Origin: Acidianus hospitalis
GTDB taxonomy: Archaea; Thermoproteota; Thermoprotei_A; Sulfolobales; Sulfolobaceae
Assembly (NCBI GenBank): GCA_046533895.1
Contig: JAWDOK010000001.1
Coordinates: 230,865 to 294,864 of the forward strand
DNA: 64,000 nt
Direction of reading: 5' to 3'
This document shows positions 11,147 to 18,294 of this stretch, piece after piece; within the stretch, counting starts at the first letter, position 1; each line of letters opens with the position of its first letter. The position numbers were made by a program, and so were the translations under genes. The notes below the pieces were generated by a model, which was not told the origin of the DNA, ran no database searches, and worked only from the letters and a program-made list of their open reading frames with translations.

Positions 11147-11964
11147 TTCTTAATTTTCTGTATCAAGTACTCAACAATATATTTTGCTGGGTTTATGTGA
11201 GTTGCTGAACTAAATCCTTTCCACAACGGGGCAGCATTAACTTCGAGAATCTTTAATCCGCCTTCTAAATCTTCTACAATATCAATTCCGGCATAATCTA
11301 AACCGAGAACTTTTGTAGCCTTTAGGCTAAGTTCCTCTATCTCGCTGGAAGGTTTAAATACTTGAACTACAGCACCTTGTGCAACATTAGTTTTCCAACT
11401 ACCTTGAGAAATCCTGTATATACTTCCTAGGAGTCTATCTCCAACTACAAAAGCTCTTATATCTCTATCAGGCTTTTTAACGTACTTTTGAACGTAAACT
11501 GGCTGATTAACTGAAAGTATGGCCTTAGCTATCCTAAAGGCTATATCTGGATCACTGGCTCTAACAGAACCCAATCCAAGACTTCCTATTACTGGTTTAA
11601 TAACAACTTCTCCCCATTTTTCTACTAACCTCATTACTTCAAAAGGATCTTCTACCATTGCAGTAGGCGGTACTGGAACTCCTGCCCTTTTCAATTTCAT
11701 TAAACTCTCGAACTTATCCCTAGCTAAAAGTACTGACTGAGGATTATTAATGAAAACTACTCCGCTCTTTTCCATCTCGATTAGAATATCTATCCTTTTC
11801 GCCAACTGTTCTGTCGTGAGTAGGAATCCTAAATTCCTTATTATTCCGCCATCAAGGGAAATCTTTTTTCCAGCATATGTGAATTCTATTTCCTCGTCTA
11901 TTATTCCATTAAGTTTTGACGGTCTAATATAATAAGCAGTATGACCTCTATCTCTTATTTCCAC
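11143..11964 (-). CDS. RimK-family ATP-grasp ligase, N-terminus possibly further upstream
   Basis: 273 residues from GTG at 11964. ATP-grasp features: KPVIGSLGLGSV (phosphate loop), VQKYVKKPDRDIRAFVVG, and the Mg2+-binding KILEVNAAPLWKGF near the C-terminus. The family adds amino acids such as glutamate to carboxylates (RimK, MptN/CofF, LysX). The same frame stays open for 20 codons upstream to an ATA at 12024, and that stretch reads IKIGVIHES...TEPSKELL, which is the expected first strand and helix of the family. No ATG, GTG or TTG precedes it in frame; GTG AAA GCT at 12034-12026 is one base out of frame. So the annotated start probably removes real protein sequence. Confidence 0.85.
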   Translation of the reverse strand: MEIRDRGHTAYYIRPSKLNGIIDEEIEFTYAGKKISLDGGIIRNLGFLLTTEQLAKRIDILIEMEKSGVVFINNPQSVLLARDKFESLMKLKRAGVPVPPTAMVEDPFEVMRLVEKWGEVVIKPVIGSLGLGSVRASDPDIAFRIAKAILSVNQPVYVQKYVKKPDRDIRAFVVGDRLLGSIYRISQGSWKTNVAQGAVVQVFKPSSEIEELSLKATKVLGLDYAGIDIVEDLEGGLKILEVNAAPLWKGFSSATHINPAKYIVEYLIQKIKK

Positions 11965-12050
11965 TAAAAGCTCTTTAGAAGGCTCAGTTACCTTCTGTGA
12001 TTCGTGAATTACACCGATCTTTATAAGCTTTCACCAAGTGAAAACCCAAT

Positions 12051-12899
12051 TTAAAACAATTTATTTTTTATTCCTGATTCTGCCAATAAACCCATTGTTA
12101 GAAAATCTGGTAATGCTATTATTAACTCGTTATATTCATTAAAGAATGGTATTGAGGATATGATTCTTAAATACTCACTTTTTAATTCTGCATATTTATT
12201 TGAAACAAAAGGATCAACCTTACCGTTAGTTAATTCAAATAGTTGTTTAGCACTTCCAACGAGTTTTTCAGGTTCTAATTTTACACAGTCAACGTAATCG
12301 TCTATAAGTTGATAAATAACACCTAGAACTCTTCCTGCCTCCAAAAGTTTATCCACTAATTCTTTTTTCCCAGAAGAGAAGGAAGCCAGCATGGCAGGAA
12401 GTTTAAATAAACTAGCAGTTTTTAATTCTATTGTCTTAAAATATTCTCTTTTATCTCCATACATGTCCTTCAGTGCTCCTATTGCAGTATCCTTCCAAAG
12501 TTCTATGCTTATATTCAATGCTTCCTTTCCATATGAAGAAATAATTTTTAAAGCTGTAGGAATAAGAAAATTAGATACGAATATTACTCTCCTATTTGTA
12601 TAAACTGCCCAAGCAGAGGCCATTCCTCGCCTGGTCAAGTCATAATCTACAATGTCGTCCAAAGCCAAAGACGCAGAATGAAGTATTTCTGTAGCCAAAG
12701 CACCCTGGTATGCGTTTTTCTCTTCCCCGCCTAAAGCGTCGTTAAAAAGGAACACAAGAGTTCCTCTAAACCTTTTTCCATCTTTCATGATGTATTTGCT
12801 CATTTCCATAATTTCCCAATCCTTAACGTCATCGACAAACTTTGTAACTAAGGAGTCAATGATTACCTTGCTCCTCTCCCAGAACTCTATTAAATCCAC
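12051..12899 (-). CDS. Long-chain (hexaprenyl-type) polyprenyl diphosphate synthase
   Basis: 282 residues, closely resembling the S. solfataricus hexaprenyl diphosphate synthase. The first aspartate-rich motif is DDIVDYDLTRRG near residue 83 and the second is IDDYVDC near residue 204. KDGKRFRGTL near residue 38 binds isopentenyl diphosphate. Small residues before the first motif allow chain elongation beyond C20. The product would supply the side chain of the caldariella-type quinone. It lies 5 bp downstream of the unknown gene at 12905, which follows MTA phosphorylase, so the three probably form one minus-strand transcript. Confidence 0.9.
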   Translation of the reverse strand: MDLIEFWERSKVIIDSLVTKFVDDVKDWEIMEMSKYIMKDGKRFRGTLVFLFNDALGGEEKNAYQGALATEILHSASLALDDIVDYDLTRRGMASAWAVYTNRRVIFVSNFLIPTALKIISSYGKEALNISIELWKDTAIGALKDMYGDKREYFKTIELKTASLFKLPAMLASFSSGKKELVDKLLEAGRVLGVIYQLIDDYVDCVKLEPEKLVGSAKQLFELTNGKVDPFVSNKYAELKSEYLRIISSIPFFNEYNELIIALPDFLTMGLLAESGIKNKLF

Positions 12900-12904
12900 A
12901 GTTC

Positions 12905-13672
12905 TCAGCCTTCCATCATATAATATGTCATTAGACTTAAATAAATAGGTGCTAAGAGAGGTTCAACATCAAGTAATATTTCCTTAACTTTCTTTCCTTT
13001 TTTCCTTAACTCAAAGGAAATTCTTCTCATAGGAATAGAATCAACACCAGTATAAATAATATTAGCATCATTCGAGAAATTCATACTATAATAATCTTTA
13101 ACATCTTTATTTAGATTTTTCTCTACAAAATATCGTGAAGGTAGAAGAATAGGAGACAGAATAATTTGAGGTAATGAAAGGTCGATCTCCTTACTTTTTT
13201 CAGCTAAAAAATCATCAATGTCAGAAAAATCCAATTCCTTAAGAATCCTATTTGCTCTTACTCCCTTAATCAACGATACTTCACTATAAAGTATAGAAAG
13301 GGATAAATTAACCTCACACATTTCTCCTTTAAATTTTATTACCTCAATTTTCCCCTTAGGTTTAATTTCATTACATGAAAACAAATAACCTTCAAGGTTT
13401 AACGCCCATGCATTATCAAGAATTTCTCTACTCTCGTTCTGGTCATTAATAAAGAAAATCACTTTCCCTGGTTCCGCATAAGCGTCTTCCACTAATGCAA
13501 ATTCGTGAATTGGCACAGTTTTTATTATTTTACCTTCAAGATTTATTATACTCCTCTCCAACGTGTATGCAGGAAGTTCCATCCCCTTGCCATAAGCTAT
13601 TACTGAAAAATCCTTAGGAATATTTACACTATTTATACTAATGCGGTTTTTAACGAGTTGCAACAAGAACAC
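12905..13672 (-). CDS. Hypothetical protein, 255 aa, between mtnP and a prenyl synthase
   Basis: 255 residues of mixed alpha/beta character with no signal peptide. Segments VIFFINDQNESREILDNAW and GYLFSCN could form strands of a Rossmann-like or SIS-like fold, but I do not recognise the family. The GTG start overlaps the mtnP end by 40 bp; TTG codons at 13666 and 13663 would give a shorter overlap and are possible. Packing between two well-defined enzymes argues for a real gene in the same transcript. Function unknown. Confidence 0.7.
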   Translation of the reverse strand: MFLLQLVKNRISINSVNIPKDFSVIAYGKGMELPAYTLERSIINLEGKIIKTVPIHEFALVEDAYAEPGKVIFFINDQNESREILDNAWALNLEGYLFSCNEIKPKGKIEVIKFKGEMCEVNLSLSILYSEVSLIKGVRANRILKELDFSDIDDFLAEKSKEIDLSLPQIILSPILLPSRYFVEKNLNKDVKDYYSMNFSNDANIIYTGVDSIPMRRISFELRKKGKKVKEILLDVEPLLAPIYLSLMTYYMMEG

Positions 13673-14442
13673 TCTCTTTCATCTGGTTTATCTGGAATTC
13701 TCTTAATTACTTCATATAAAAGCTTCCTAGATTTCTCAGTATTTTCATTCATCACCCTAGTTACTTCCTCGGCAGTTACGGGAACTTCAGCGAAAACGTC
13801 ATAGTCAGTTATTGTTGCGATAGTTGCATAGCACATTTGCATTTCGCAAGCTAAGTTTACTTCAGGAACTAAAGTCATCCCTATTATATCAGCCTTAAAC
13901 ACTTCCTTCCATACCCTACTTTCTGCCCTTGTAGAAAACCTAGGTCCTTCGATGCATATGTAAGTCCCGCTCTCATGAGTGGTAATTCCTAGGTCCTTAG
14001 CTGCAGAAATGATAATCTTCCTTAAATGATTACAGAACGGATCAGCCATTGATACGTGTGCAACTACTGGGCCGTCAAAGAAAGTGTATTCCCTCTTTTT
14101 AGTCATATCTATAAATTGATCTGGTACAACAAAATCTCCAGGTTTATAATCCATTCTTAAGCTTCCTACTGCAGAGACTGAAATTACCCATTTAACTCCT
14201 AGCTCGTGTAAAGCCCAGATATTTGCCCTATAATTAATTTTATGAGGAGGAATTCTATGTCTCCTTCCGTGCCTAGGTAAGAATGCAACTTTTTTACCCT
14301 CCACAGTACCAATAGTTATTAAATCGCTTGTATCTCCGTAAGGAGTATAAACTTTTATTTCTTTAGATTCAGAAAAAATTTTTGGATCATATAATCCAGA
14401 CCCGCCTATTATCGCGATCGGTACCTTTTCGTATTCAAGCAT
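13633..14442 (-). CDS. mtnP: S-methyl-5'-thioadenosine phosphorylase (MTAP II type)
   Basis: 269 residues. GGSGLYD near the start binds phosphate, with PRHGRRHRIPPHKINYRAN, EGPRFSTRAESR and a catalytic-domain TDYDVF. The C-terminal ECSCCNS contains the CxC pair typical of the hyperstable, disulfide-rich Sulfolobus MTAP II. It splits methylthioadenosine into adenine and methylthioribose-1-phosphate in the methionine salvage and polyamine pathways. A minus-strand TATA (TTTATAAGG near 14463-14471) lies about 25 bp before the ATG, consistent with a leaderless mRNA. It is divergent from the purine phosphoribosyltransferase gene, also a purine-salvage function. Confidence 0.95.
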   Translation of the reverse strand: MLEYEKVPIAIIGGSGLYDPKIFSESKEIKVYTPYGDTSDLITIGTVEGKKVAFLPRHGRRHRIPPHKINYRANIWALHELGVKWVISVSAVGSLRMDYKPGDFVVPDQFIDMTKKREYTFFDGPVVAHVSMADPFCNHLRKIIISAAKDLGITTHESGTYICIEGPRFSTRAESRVWKEVFKADIIGMTLVPEVNLACEMQMCYATIATITDYDVFAEVPVTAEEVTRVMNENTEKSRKLLYEVIKRIPDKPDERECSCCNSLKTALV

Positions 14443-14524
14443 AAAGAATTTTCACATAACCGCCTTATAAATCAAAACCAAAAATTTGATTAAGTATTAA
14501 GCAAAGAAGGTATGGGAATGAATA

Positions 14525-15145
14525 TTGCCAAAAATTCCCGTGAAAGTAGTTAAATGGGAAGAAATAGTTGACCTATCTTTTAGGCTCGCAGATATTTTAA
14601 AGAAGGAAAATTTTAATCCTGACGTAATAATTGCAATAGCGAGGGGAGGATTAGTCCCCGCAAGGCTAGTTGCAGACGCAATGGGAGTTTACGACGTTCT
14701 CTCCCTTAAAGTAGAACATTGGATAGTAACTGCCTCTCATACTCCTGAGGCAAAAATAAAATATCCTTATAAAGTAGACTTACAAGGCAGGAAAGTCTTA
14801 ATCATTGATGACATAACCGACACCGGAGATAGTCTTATTTTAGCCGAAAAGCATGTTAAAGAAAACTTTAACGCAGGAGAAATAAAGACTGCCACACTTC
14901 AATACATTAAAGGCTCGAAATATGTACCAAACTTTTACGCTGATATAATAACGGATTGGACGTGGTTCATGTATCCTTGGAACTATTGGGAGGACGAAAT
15001 TAACCTATTAAAGAAAGTAATGGATGAAATGAAAACAACTGATATTGCAAAACTGAAGGAGGGTTTCAAGGAGAGTTATAATATAGACCCTCCAATACCA
15101 CTAGAAAAAATTATGGAAGAAATGAAAAGAAGAAAAATAATTTAA
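14525..15145 (+). CDS. Purine phosphoribosyltransferase (xanthine/guanine type)
   Basis: 206 residues with a TTG start; the nearby ATGs at 14512 and 14518 are out of frame. The PRPP-binding motif VLIIDDITDTGDSL is near residues 96-109, and IARGGLVPARL near 40 is the loop that contacts pyrophosphate. It resembles the 6-oxopurine phosphoribosyltransferases of Sulfolobus. It would convert guanine, xanthine or hypoxanthine to the nucleotide. It shares an 82-bp divergent promoter region with mtnP, whose product adenine also feeds salvage. Confidence 0.88.
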   Translation: MPKIPVKVVKWEEIVDLSFRLADILKKENFNPDVIIAIARGGLVPARLVADAMGVYDVLSLKVEHWIVTASHTPEAKIKYPYKVDLQGRKVLIIDDITDTGDSLILAEKHVKENFNAGEIKTATLQYIKGSKYVPNFYADIITDWTWFMYPWNYWEDEINLLKKVMDEMKTTDIAKLKEGFKESYNIDPPIPLEKIMEEMKRRKII

Positions 15146-15201
15146 AATGAAAATAAGTGGTTCGTCTTTCTTTCTATCTATTTCTTTTTAAATGTGGAAA
15201 A

Positions 15202-16303
15202 TCACTCAATCCTAAATCTGAGCTTACCTATGCTTCCTCCGAAAGTCTTCTTAATCCATTCTGCCTCTGGTACTTCGTCATTTATTACGTAAACCTTTGT
15301 GCCGAATTTTTCAGCCTCTTTAGTTAAAGAATCTTCCTCATTATCCTCGTGGACTATAAGTGCATCTAAAGCTCCCATATCCATAGCCTTCTTTATTTCC
15401 TCCTTACCGTAAACAACTAGACCGTCGTCCTTTGCTAAATGATATTTAATTTCGTCCAATAAATTCTCAACTTCAACGTATTTTTGATTCTTCAGCAAAT
15501 CCTTAGCTTTCATAACCATTTCCCTTAGTCCAGCTTCCCCTTGATCGCCTACGTCAATAAGCGGTTCAAGTACTAGCTTCTTTAGCCTATATTCCATGTA
15601 ATCCCCTTCGTAAAAGTCGTTTTTAGCGTAACCTGGACCTCCTAATAGTATGCCTTTCAATTTCTTCTCCTCCAAGTAAGGTAAGAAGTAACTGTTAACC
15701 TTCTCCCCCACCTCTTTGAGAAAGTCATGGTAAAGCTCTTCTATTATTCTATCAATTCTCCTCTGAGACTGTCCTCCCATCATGTGCTTACCCGGCACAT
15801 AACCTTCAATTTCCTCTAGCTCTTCTATCCTTGTTCCTCTTAGTATTCCTATAGTTGCAGTATCTCTCTCGACTATGATCAATCCGTAAACTTCGTTCTC
15901 CTCTACCATGTCTTCGAGAAATTCTAAGTGGAAGAATTTGTCAGTCCTATAGAAATAGACCGTGACCTTTTCTGGTGGAGAGAACATGTAGCATTTAAAC
16001 TCCTCAGTTTCGAAATTTTCCCCGCAAAACAGAACAAGGCCATTATCTGGGACTTTAGGAATAGAGGTAAGTCTATCTATCGCTGCACTTATTGCTGATT
16101 CTACAGCATCTCTAGTTCTCTTTAACTTAATGTTTTGTGAAATCGACGCCTCTTGTCGCAGATTATTTAGCACATCAGCTATAGGTCTACCTGGCGGAAT
16201 ATATAATGAAAGTAGGACTGTAGCTGGAGCAGACCATTTCTTTAATTCTTTTAATAAAACTTTCAATTCTTGCTTACTTAGAACATACTTGTCAAAGACT
16301 CAT
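15202..16303 (-). CDS. prf1: Archaeal peptide chain release factor aRF1, expression requires a +1 frameshift at codon 3-4
   Basis: The long frame encodes 354 residues from a TTG at 16266, but its true N-terminus lies further upstream. From ATG at 16303 the zero frame reads ATG AGT CTT TGA. Skipping one T (16294) continues as GAC AAG TAT GTT CTA AGT AAG, giving MSLDKYVLSKQELK joined to the rest, 366 residues. Domains: N-terminal stop-codon-reading domain with the NIKS-loop as NIKL (QNIKLKRTR), catalytic GGQ loop (KHMMGGQSQRR), and a C-terminal domain. It releases peptides at all three stop codons. The shift site CTT-TGA-C equals the bacterial prfB site. Alternatives: a sequencing indel, or a start at 16266. 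Promoter: CTTTTTAAGG (16342-16333), predicting a leader of only about 8 nt. Confidence 0.9.
16291..16297 (-). promoter_or_regulatory. Candidate programmed +1 frameshift site CTTTGAC in aRF1
   Basis: On the minus strand CTT (16297-16295) is codon 3, T 16294 would be skipped, and GAC (16293-16291) is the next codon in the long frame. Without a shift the ribosome meets TGA and ends after three residues. Bacterial RF2 mRNA uses the identical CUU-UGA-C heptamer for autoregulation. AGGG lies 7 nt before CTT, and ATGAG could pair with the expected archaeal anti-Shine-Dalgarno; both are weak arguments. Confidence 0.6.
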
Positions 16304-16398
16304 CCCTGATCGATTATCTAATTGTGTTCTTTCCTTAAAAAGTTATATAGCGTGGTCAATCGAAAACGTTTTTAGTTTTTTACAAGATATTTTAGATT
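16304..16398. promoter_or_regulatory. Divergent promoter region of prf1 and tRNA-Leu
   Basis: 95 bp between the aRF1 ATG and the tRNA. For prf1 the minus strand has CTTTTTAAGG at 16342-16333 and a second box CTATATAACT at 16350-16341. For the tRNA the plus strand has GTTTTTAGTTTTTTA near 16368-16381, about 20-30 bp before the mature 5' end. Confidence 0.6.
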
Positions 16399-16483
16399 GC
16401 GGGGATGCCCGAGCTAGGACCAAGGGGGCGGACTGAGGCTCCGCTGGCGTAGGCCCTCGCGGGTTCAAATCCCGCTCCCCGCA
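16399..16483 (+). tRNA. tRNA-Leu, anticodon GAG
   Basis: 85 nt. The acceptor stem pairs GCGGGGA (16399-16405) with TCCCCGC (16476-16482), with discriminator A at 16483. The anticodon stem pairs GCGGA (16428-16432) with TCCGC (16440-16444) around the loop CTGAGGC, so the anticodon GAG is at 16435-16437. The T stem GCGGG/CCCGC encloses TTCAAAT. A long variable arm marks it as class II. No intron and no encoded CCA. It reads CUC and, by wobble, CUU codons. Confidence 0.97.
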
Positions 16484-16659
16484 TTGGGGGTTAGGGGTAC
16501 TCCAAAAAACCCCACTTTCAATGTAAGCTTCTATTATCTTATCTAAGGGGCCGACGTAAAGGTACCTTAACTTAGGTTTTGAATGATCAATATAGTAGAC
16601 GTAATACCTTCACTTATTCTCACGTATAGAAAATTTGTCCGTACATATAATTTCACGCG

Positions 16660-16808
16660 TCGTAATACGATTTTCTGTATGAAAGCTTAAAAATTTCGTA
16701 TATTGTACGAAAATTTCGAATTAAAGAGGGCAGTAAAGATTTCTTATTAGTAATATTACTAAATAGTATTACTATATGATTTAAATATAGAATCAAATAT
16801 ATTTAATC
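16660..16808. repeat. Cluster of five short palindromes / inverted repeats
   Basis: Sites in order: TCGTAATACGA (16660-16670); TTTCGTA-TATTG-TACGAAA (16694-16712), which shares the half site TCGTA/TACGA with the first; TAGTAATATTACTA (16748-16761, perfect 14-bp palindrome); ATAGTATTACTAT (16763-16775), sharing AGTA/TACT with the third; and an imperfect GATTTAAATATA/TATATTTAATC pair at about 16778-16808. Possible regulator binding sites or an old replication or integration site; no protein can be assigned. Confidence 0.65.
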
Positions 16809-16917
16809 ATCAGAACTCTTAGAGAGTATTCAGTATCTCTTTAGGTGCGGTGAACAAAACCTTTTTAGCATTACGTTTATCTACCCTGCTTAACTATTTT
16901 TTATCTTCTTAACGCTC

Positions 16918-17001
16918 ATGAACGACCTCTGTATAACGCTGAACACATTAATATTCGTTGTACTTGCAAGAAGGAGTTTGCAAAGTCTGATACCCTTTTA
17001 G
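16918..17001 (+). CDS. Possible leaderless small hydrophobic peptide, 27 aa
   Basis: ATG at 16918 is preceded by CTATTTTTTATC (about 16894-16905), a position slightly closer than usual for a leaderless start. The peptide has a hydrophobic middle (LNTLIFVVLA) followed by two arginines. Its stop overlaps the promoter box of the next small gene. Very short, so it may be chance. Confidence 0.25.
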   Translation: MNDLCITLNTLIFVVLARRSLQSLIPF

Positions 17002-17026
17002 ACCACGTTTATAAGAAGCATAACAT

Positions 17027-17200
17027 ATGCGTGAGTTAGTGGCCGTAATATTGTCTGTCATTGAAATAGCTTTAGGAGTTTGGTTGCAGTACAGAATATG
17101 CGATTGTGCTTATTTATATATAAATTTTAGGAGGAATAACATTTTTACTCTTGGCCCTAAGCCTCTTTTTAAGCCATTCTCTTTTTCCTTCTGCAAATGA
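17027..17200 (+). CDS. Small membrane peptide, 57 aa, unknown
   Basis: 57 residues: a hydrophobic first segment (LVAVILSVIEIALGVWL), two cysteines (RICDC) and a basic tail ending in SFSFCK. CCCTTTTAGAC at about 16993-17003 lies 25-30 bp before the ATG. The stop overlaps the start of the following secreted-protein gene by ATGA. However, the tail covers that gene's own TATA box (CTTTTTAAG near 17164-17172), so one of the two interpretations of this stretch may dominate. No family recognised. Confidence 0.4.
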   Translation: MRELVAVILSVIEIALGVWLQYRICDCAYLYINFRRNNIFTLGPKPLFKPFSFSFCK

Positions 17201-17745
17201 GGACGTCCATCAGTCTTCTAGGTTTGGGTCTTCTAGTACTATTCCTAATATCAACAATACAAGTGTTAGCAGTGGCCGACCCATATGATTGGGCGATATC
17301 AGCATATAACTCTAACCTGGCCGGATACGGTTATTATAAAGTTACTTTCATGAACTACTCCTACATAAACCTAAACGACAGCGGATTTAATTATATGGCA
17401 GAAATGTTTAATACAACACTGCAAGCTAAGGGAACTTATACTGTTAACGGGTCATCATATCAGATATGTTGGGTATTGGTGCAAACAGCTCTTGAGTATA
17501 AAAACGGTAAATTCTACTTAGACACAAACTTAGTTCTGAATATTTCCGAGAACGGCCAATATACGTTAGTGTATATTATAAGTAACGAACATATCTCTTA
17601 TAACCAACATGGTAGTTTTACAATCACAGCATGTAATATTGATAACACATGGTATTTCACATTTAACACGCCTGATCAACCAGTTGATTTCCCCTTACTC
17701 CAATTTCTTCAGTTTATTCAATTAAATCTGGTAATTATACTATAA
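17197..17745 (+). CDS. Secreted protein, N-terminal part (frame shifts to -1 at 17688)
   Basis: 182 residues as read, starting MRTSISLLGLGLLVLFLIST, a classical signal peptide with cleavage probably after LAVA. The mature part is rich in Tyr, Asn, Thr and Ser and has many N-x-S/T sequons, typical of exported Sulfolobales proteins. The last 18 residues (after about residue 165) look like out-of-frame sequence. The -1 frame, open from base 17688, continues naturally as PLTPISSVYSIKSGNYTITL. The two frames meet at the heptamer TTTCCCC. CTTTTTAAG (about 17164-17172) lies about 29 bp before the ATG, so the mRNA is likely leaderless. No family recognised. Confidence 0.65.
   Translation: MRTSISLLGLGLLVLFLISTIQVLAVADPYDWAISAYNSNLAGYGYYKVTFMNYSYINLNDSGFNYMAEMFNTTLQAKGTYTVNGSSYQICWVLVQTALEYKNGKFYLDTNLVLNISENGQYTLVYIISNEHISYNQHGSFTITACNIDNTWYFTFNTPDQPVDFPLLQFLQFIQLNLVIIL
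17688..17694 (+). promoter_or_regulatory. -1 slippery heptamer T TTC CCC
   Basis: In the frame of the upstream ORF the bases read T-TTC-CCC, an exact X XXY YYZ slippery site. A -1 slip gives TTT-CCC and enters the frame of the downstream ORF. That frame has a TGA immediately before (17685-17687), so the shift can occur only from this heptamer to the zero-frame stop at 17743. No clear downstream stem or pseudoknot was seen. Confidence 0.45.
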
Positions 17746-17777
17746 CCCTCAATACAGTTCCAGATAAAACATCAGCA

Positions 17778-18107
17778 TTGCCTTATGATGGGAAATATGT
17801 AGTTTACCCAAGTGTGGCGGTTGAGGTTAATGCACCTTCTCAGACAAGCTTTTTAAATGCCAATCCTTATTTTGTGACGATATTTGAACTATATATACAC
17901 AATGAACTCTATAGCTCGGCATGGAGTGGACAGGACTTAATATCTGCGGATTCGGCGTCTTTTAGTGATGAAAATGGTGCAATGATCGGTGCTTGTGCGC
18001 CCCCGAGCGGTATTGCATGGGGTGCAGAGGAACACATATATACCTATTCCTATCATTATGCTTCACATTACATAGAGTATACATATTGGTTTAATGTTTC
18101 TTATTGA
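17778..18107 (+). CDS. Secreted protein, C-terminal part in the -1 frame
   Basis: 109 residues from an internal TTG; the frame is open back to 17688 and joins the upstream signal-peptide ORF by a -1 shift, giving a protein of about 300 residues in total. Composition is the same: aromatic and Ser/Thr-rich, with beta-strand character (FVTIFELYIHNELYSSAW, IYTYSYHYASHYIEYTYWF). No promoter of its own is visible before 17778. It ends in TGATG, overlapping the next ORF's ATG. Either a frameshifted pseudogene or a programmed frameshift product. Confidence 0.5.
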   Translation: MPYDGKYVVYPSVAVEVNAPSQTSFLNANPYFVTIFELYIHNELYSSAWSGQDLISADSASFSDENGAMIGACAPPSGIAWGAEEHIYTYSYHYASHYIEYTYWFNVSY

Positions 18108-18256
18108 TGTTAGGAACTCAAAATGGTATTGAGACTTTCGCTAAACTTAATGGTCTTCCGGTGAATGACCCTCAAAACGGTAATTTCGTTAATTTGGTAA
18201 CAAGCCCACAACAATACATTGCATTACCTTCCTACACATACTCTTCTCCAGTGTGA
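18107..18256 (+). CDS. 49-aa ORF overlapping the preceding stop, probable further piece of the secreted protein
   Basis: ATG at 18107 overlaps the upstream stop as tgATG. It encodes MLGTQNGIETFAKLNGLPVN and on to SYTYSSPV, similar in composition to the upstream fragments, and so could be their former C-terminus after another -1 shift. That region has no canonical slippery heptamer, so termination-reinitiation or gene decay is more likely. It is followed by the TATA box of the 18295 gene. Confidence 0.35.
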   Translation: MLGTQNGIETFAKLNGLPVNDPQNGNFVNLVTSPQQYIALPSYTYSSPV

Positions 18257-18294
18257 TAAAACCTTTTTAAGCCAATCTTTTTTTATTTTTAAAT

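Larger units (their letters stand above)
16484..17026. other. Gene-poor, palindrome-rich region downstream of tRNA-Leu
   Basis: 543 bp without a confident gene. It begins with a hairpin pairing TGGGG(G)TT at 16485-16492 with AACCCCA at 16508-16514. The middle holds a cluster of inverted repeats. A promoter-like AACCTTTTTAGC at about 16858-16869 is not followed by a start at the usual distance. The end contains one possible 27-codon ORF. No integrase, and no second copy of the tRNA 3' end was seen. Confidence 0.7.

Noticed and set aside
16484..16520. Hairpin TGGGGGTT/AACCCCA after the tRNA as an attachment site or terminator
   Set aside because: No repeated copy of the tRNA 3' end and no integrase were seen, and archaeal termination uses T runs, so only the hairpin itself is reported.
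18092..18109. Second programmed -1 frameshift joining the ORFs ending at 18107 and starting at 18107
   Set aside because: No X XXY YYZ heptamer occurs in the possible window; tgATG stop-start overlap or gene decay explains it better.
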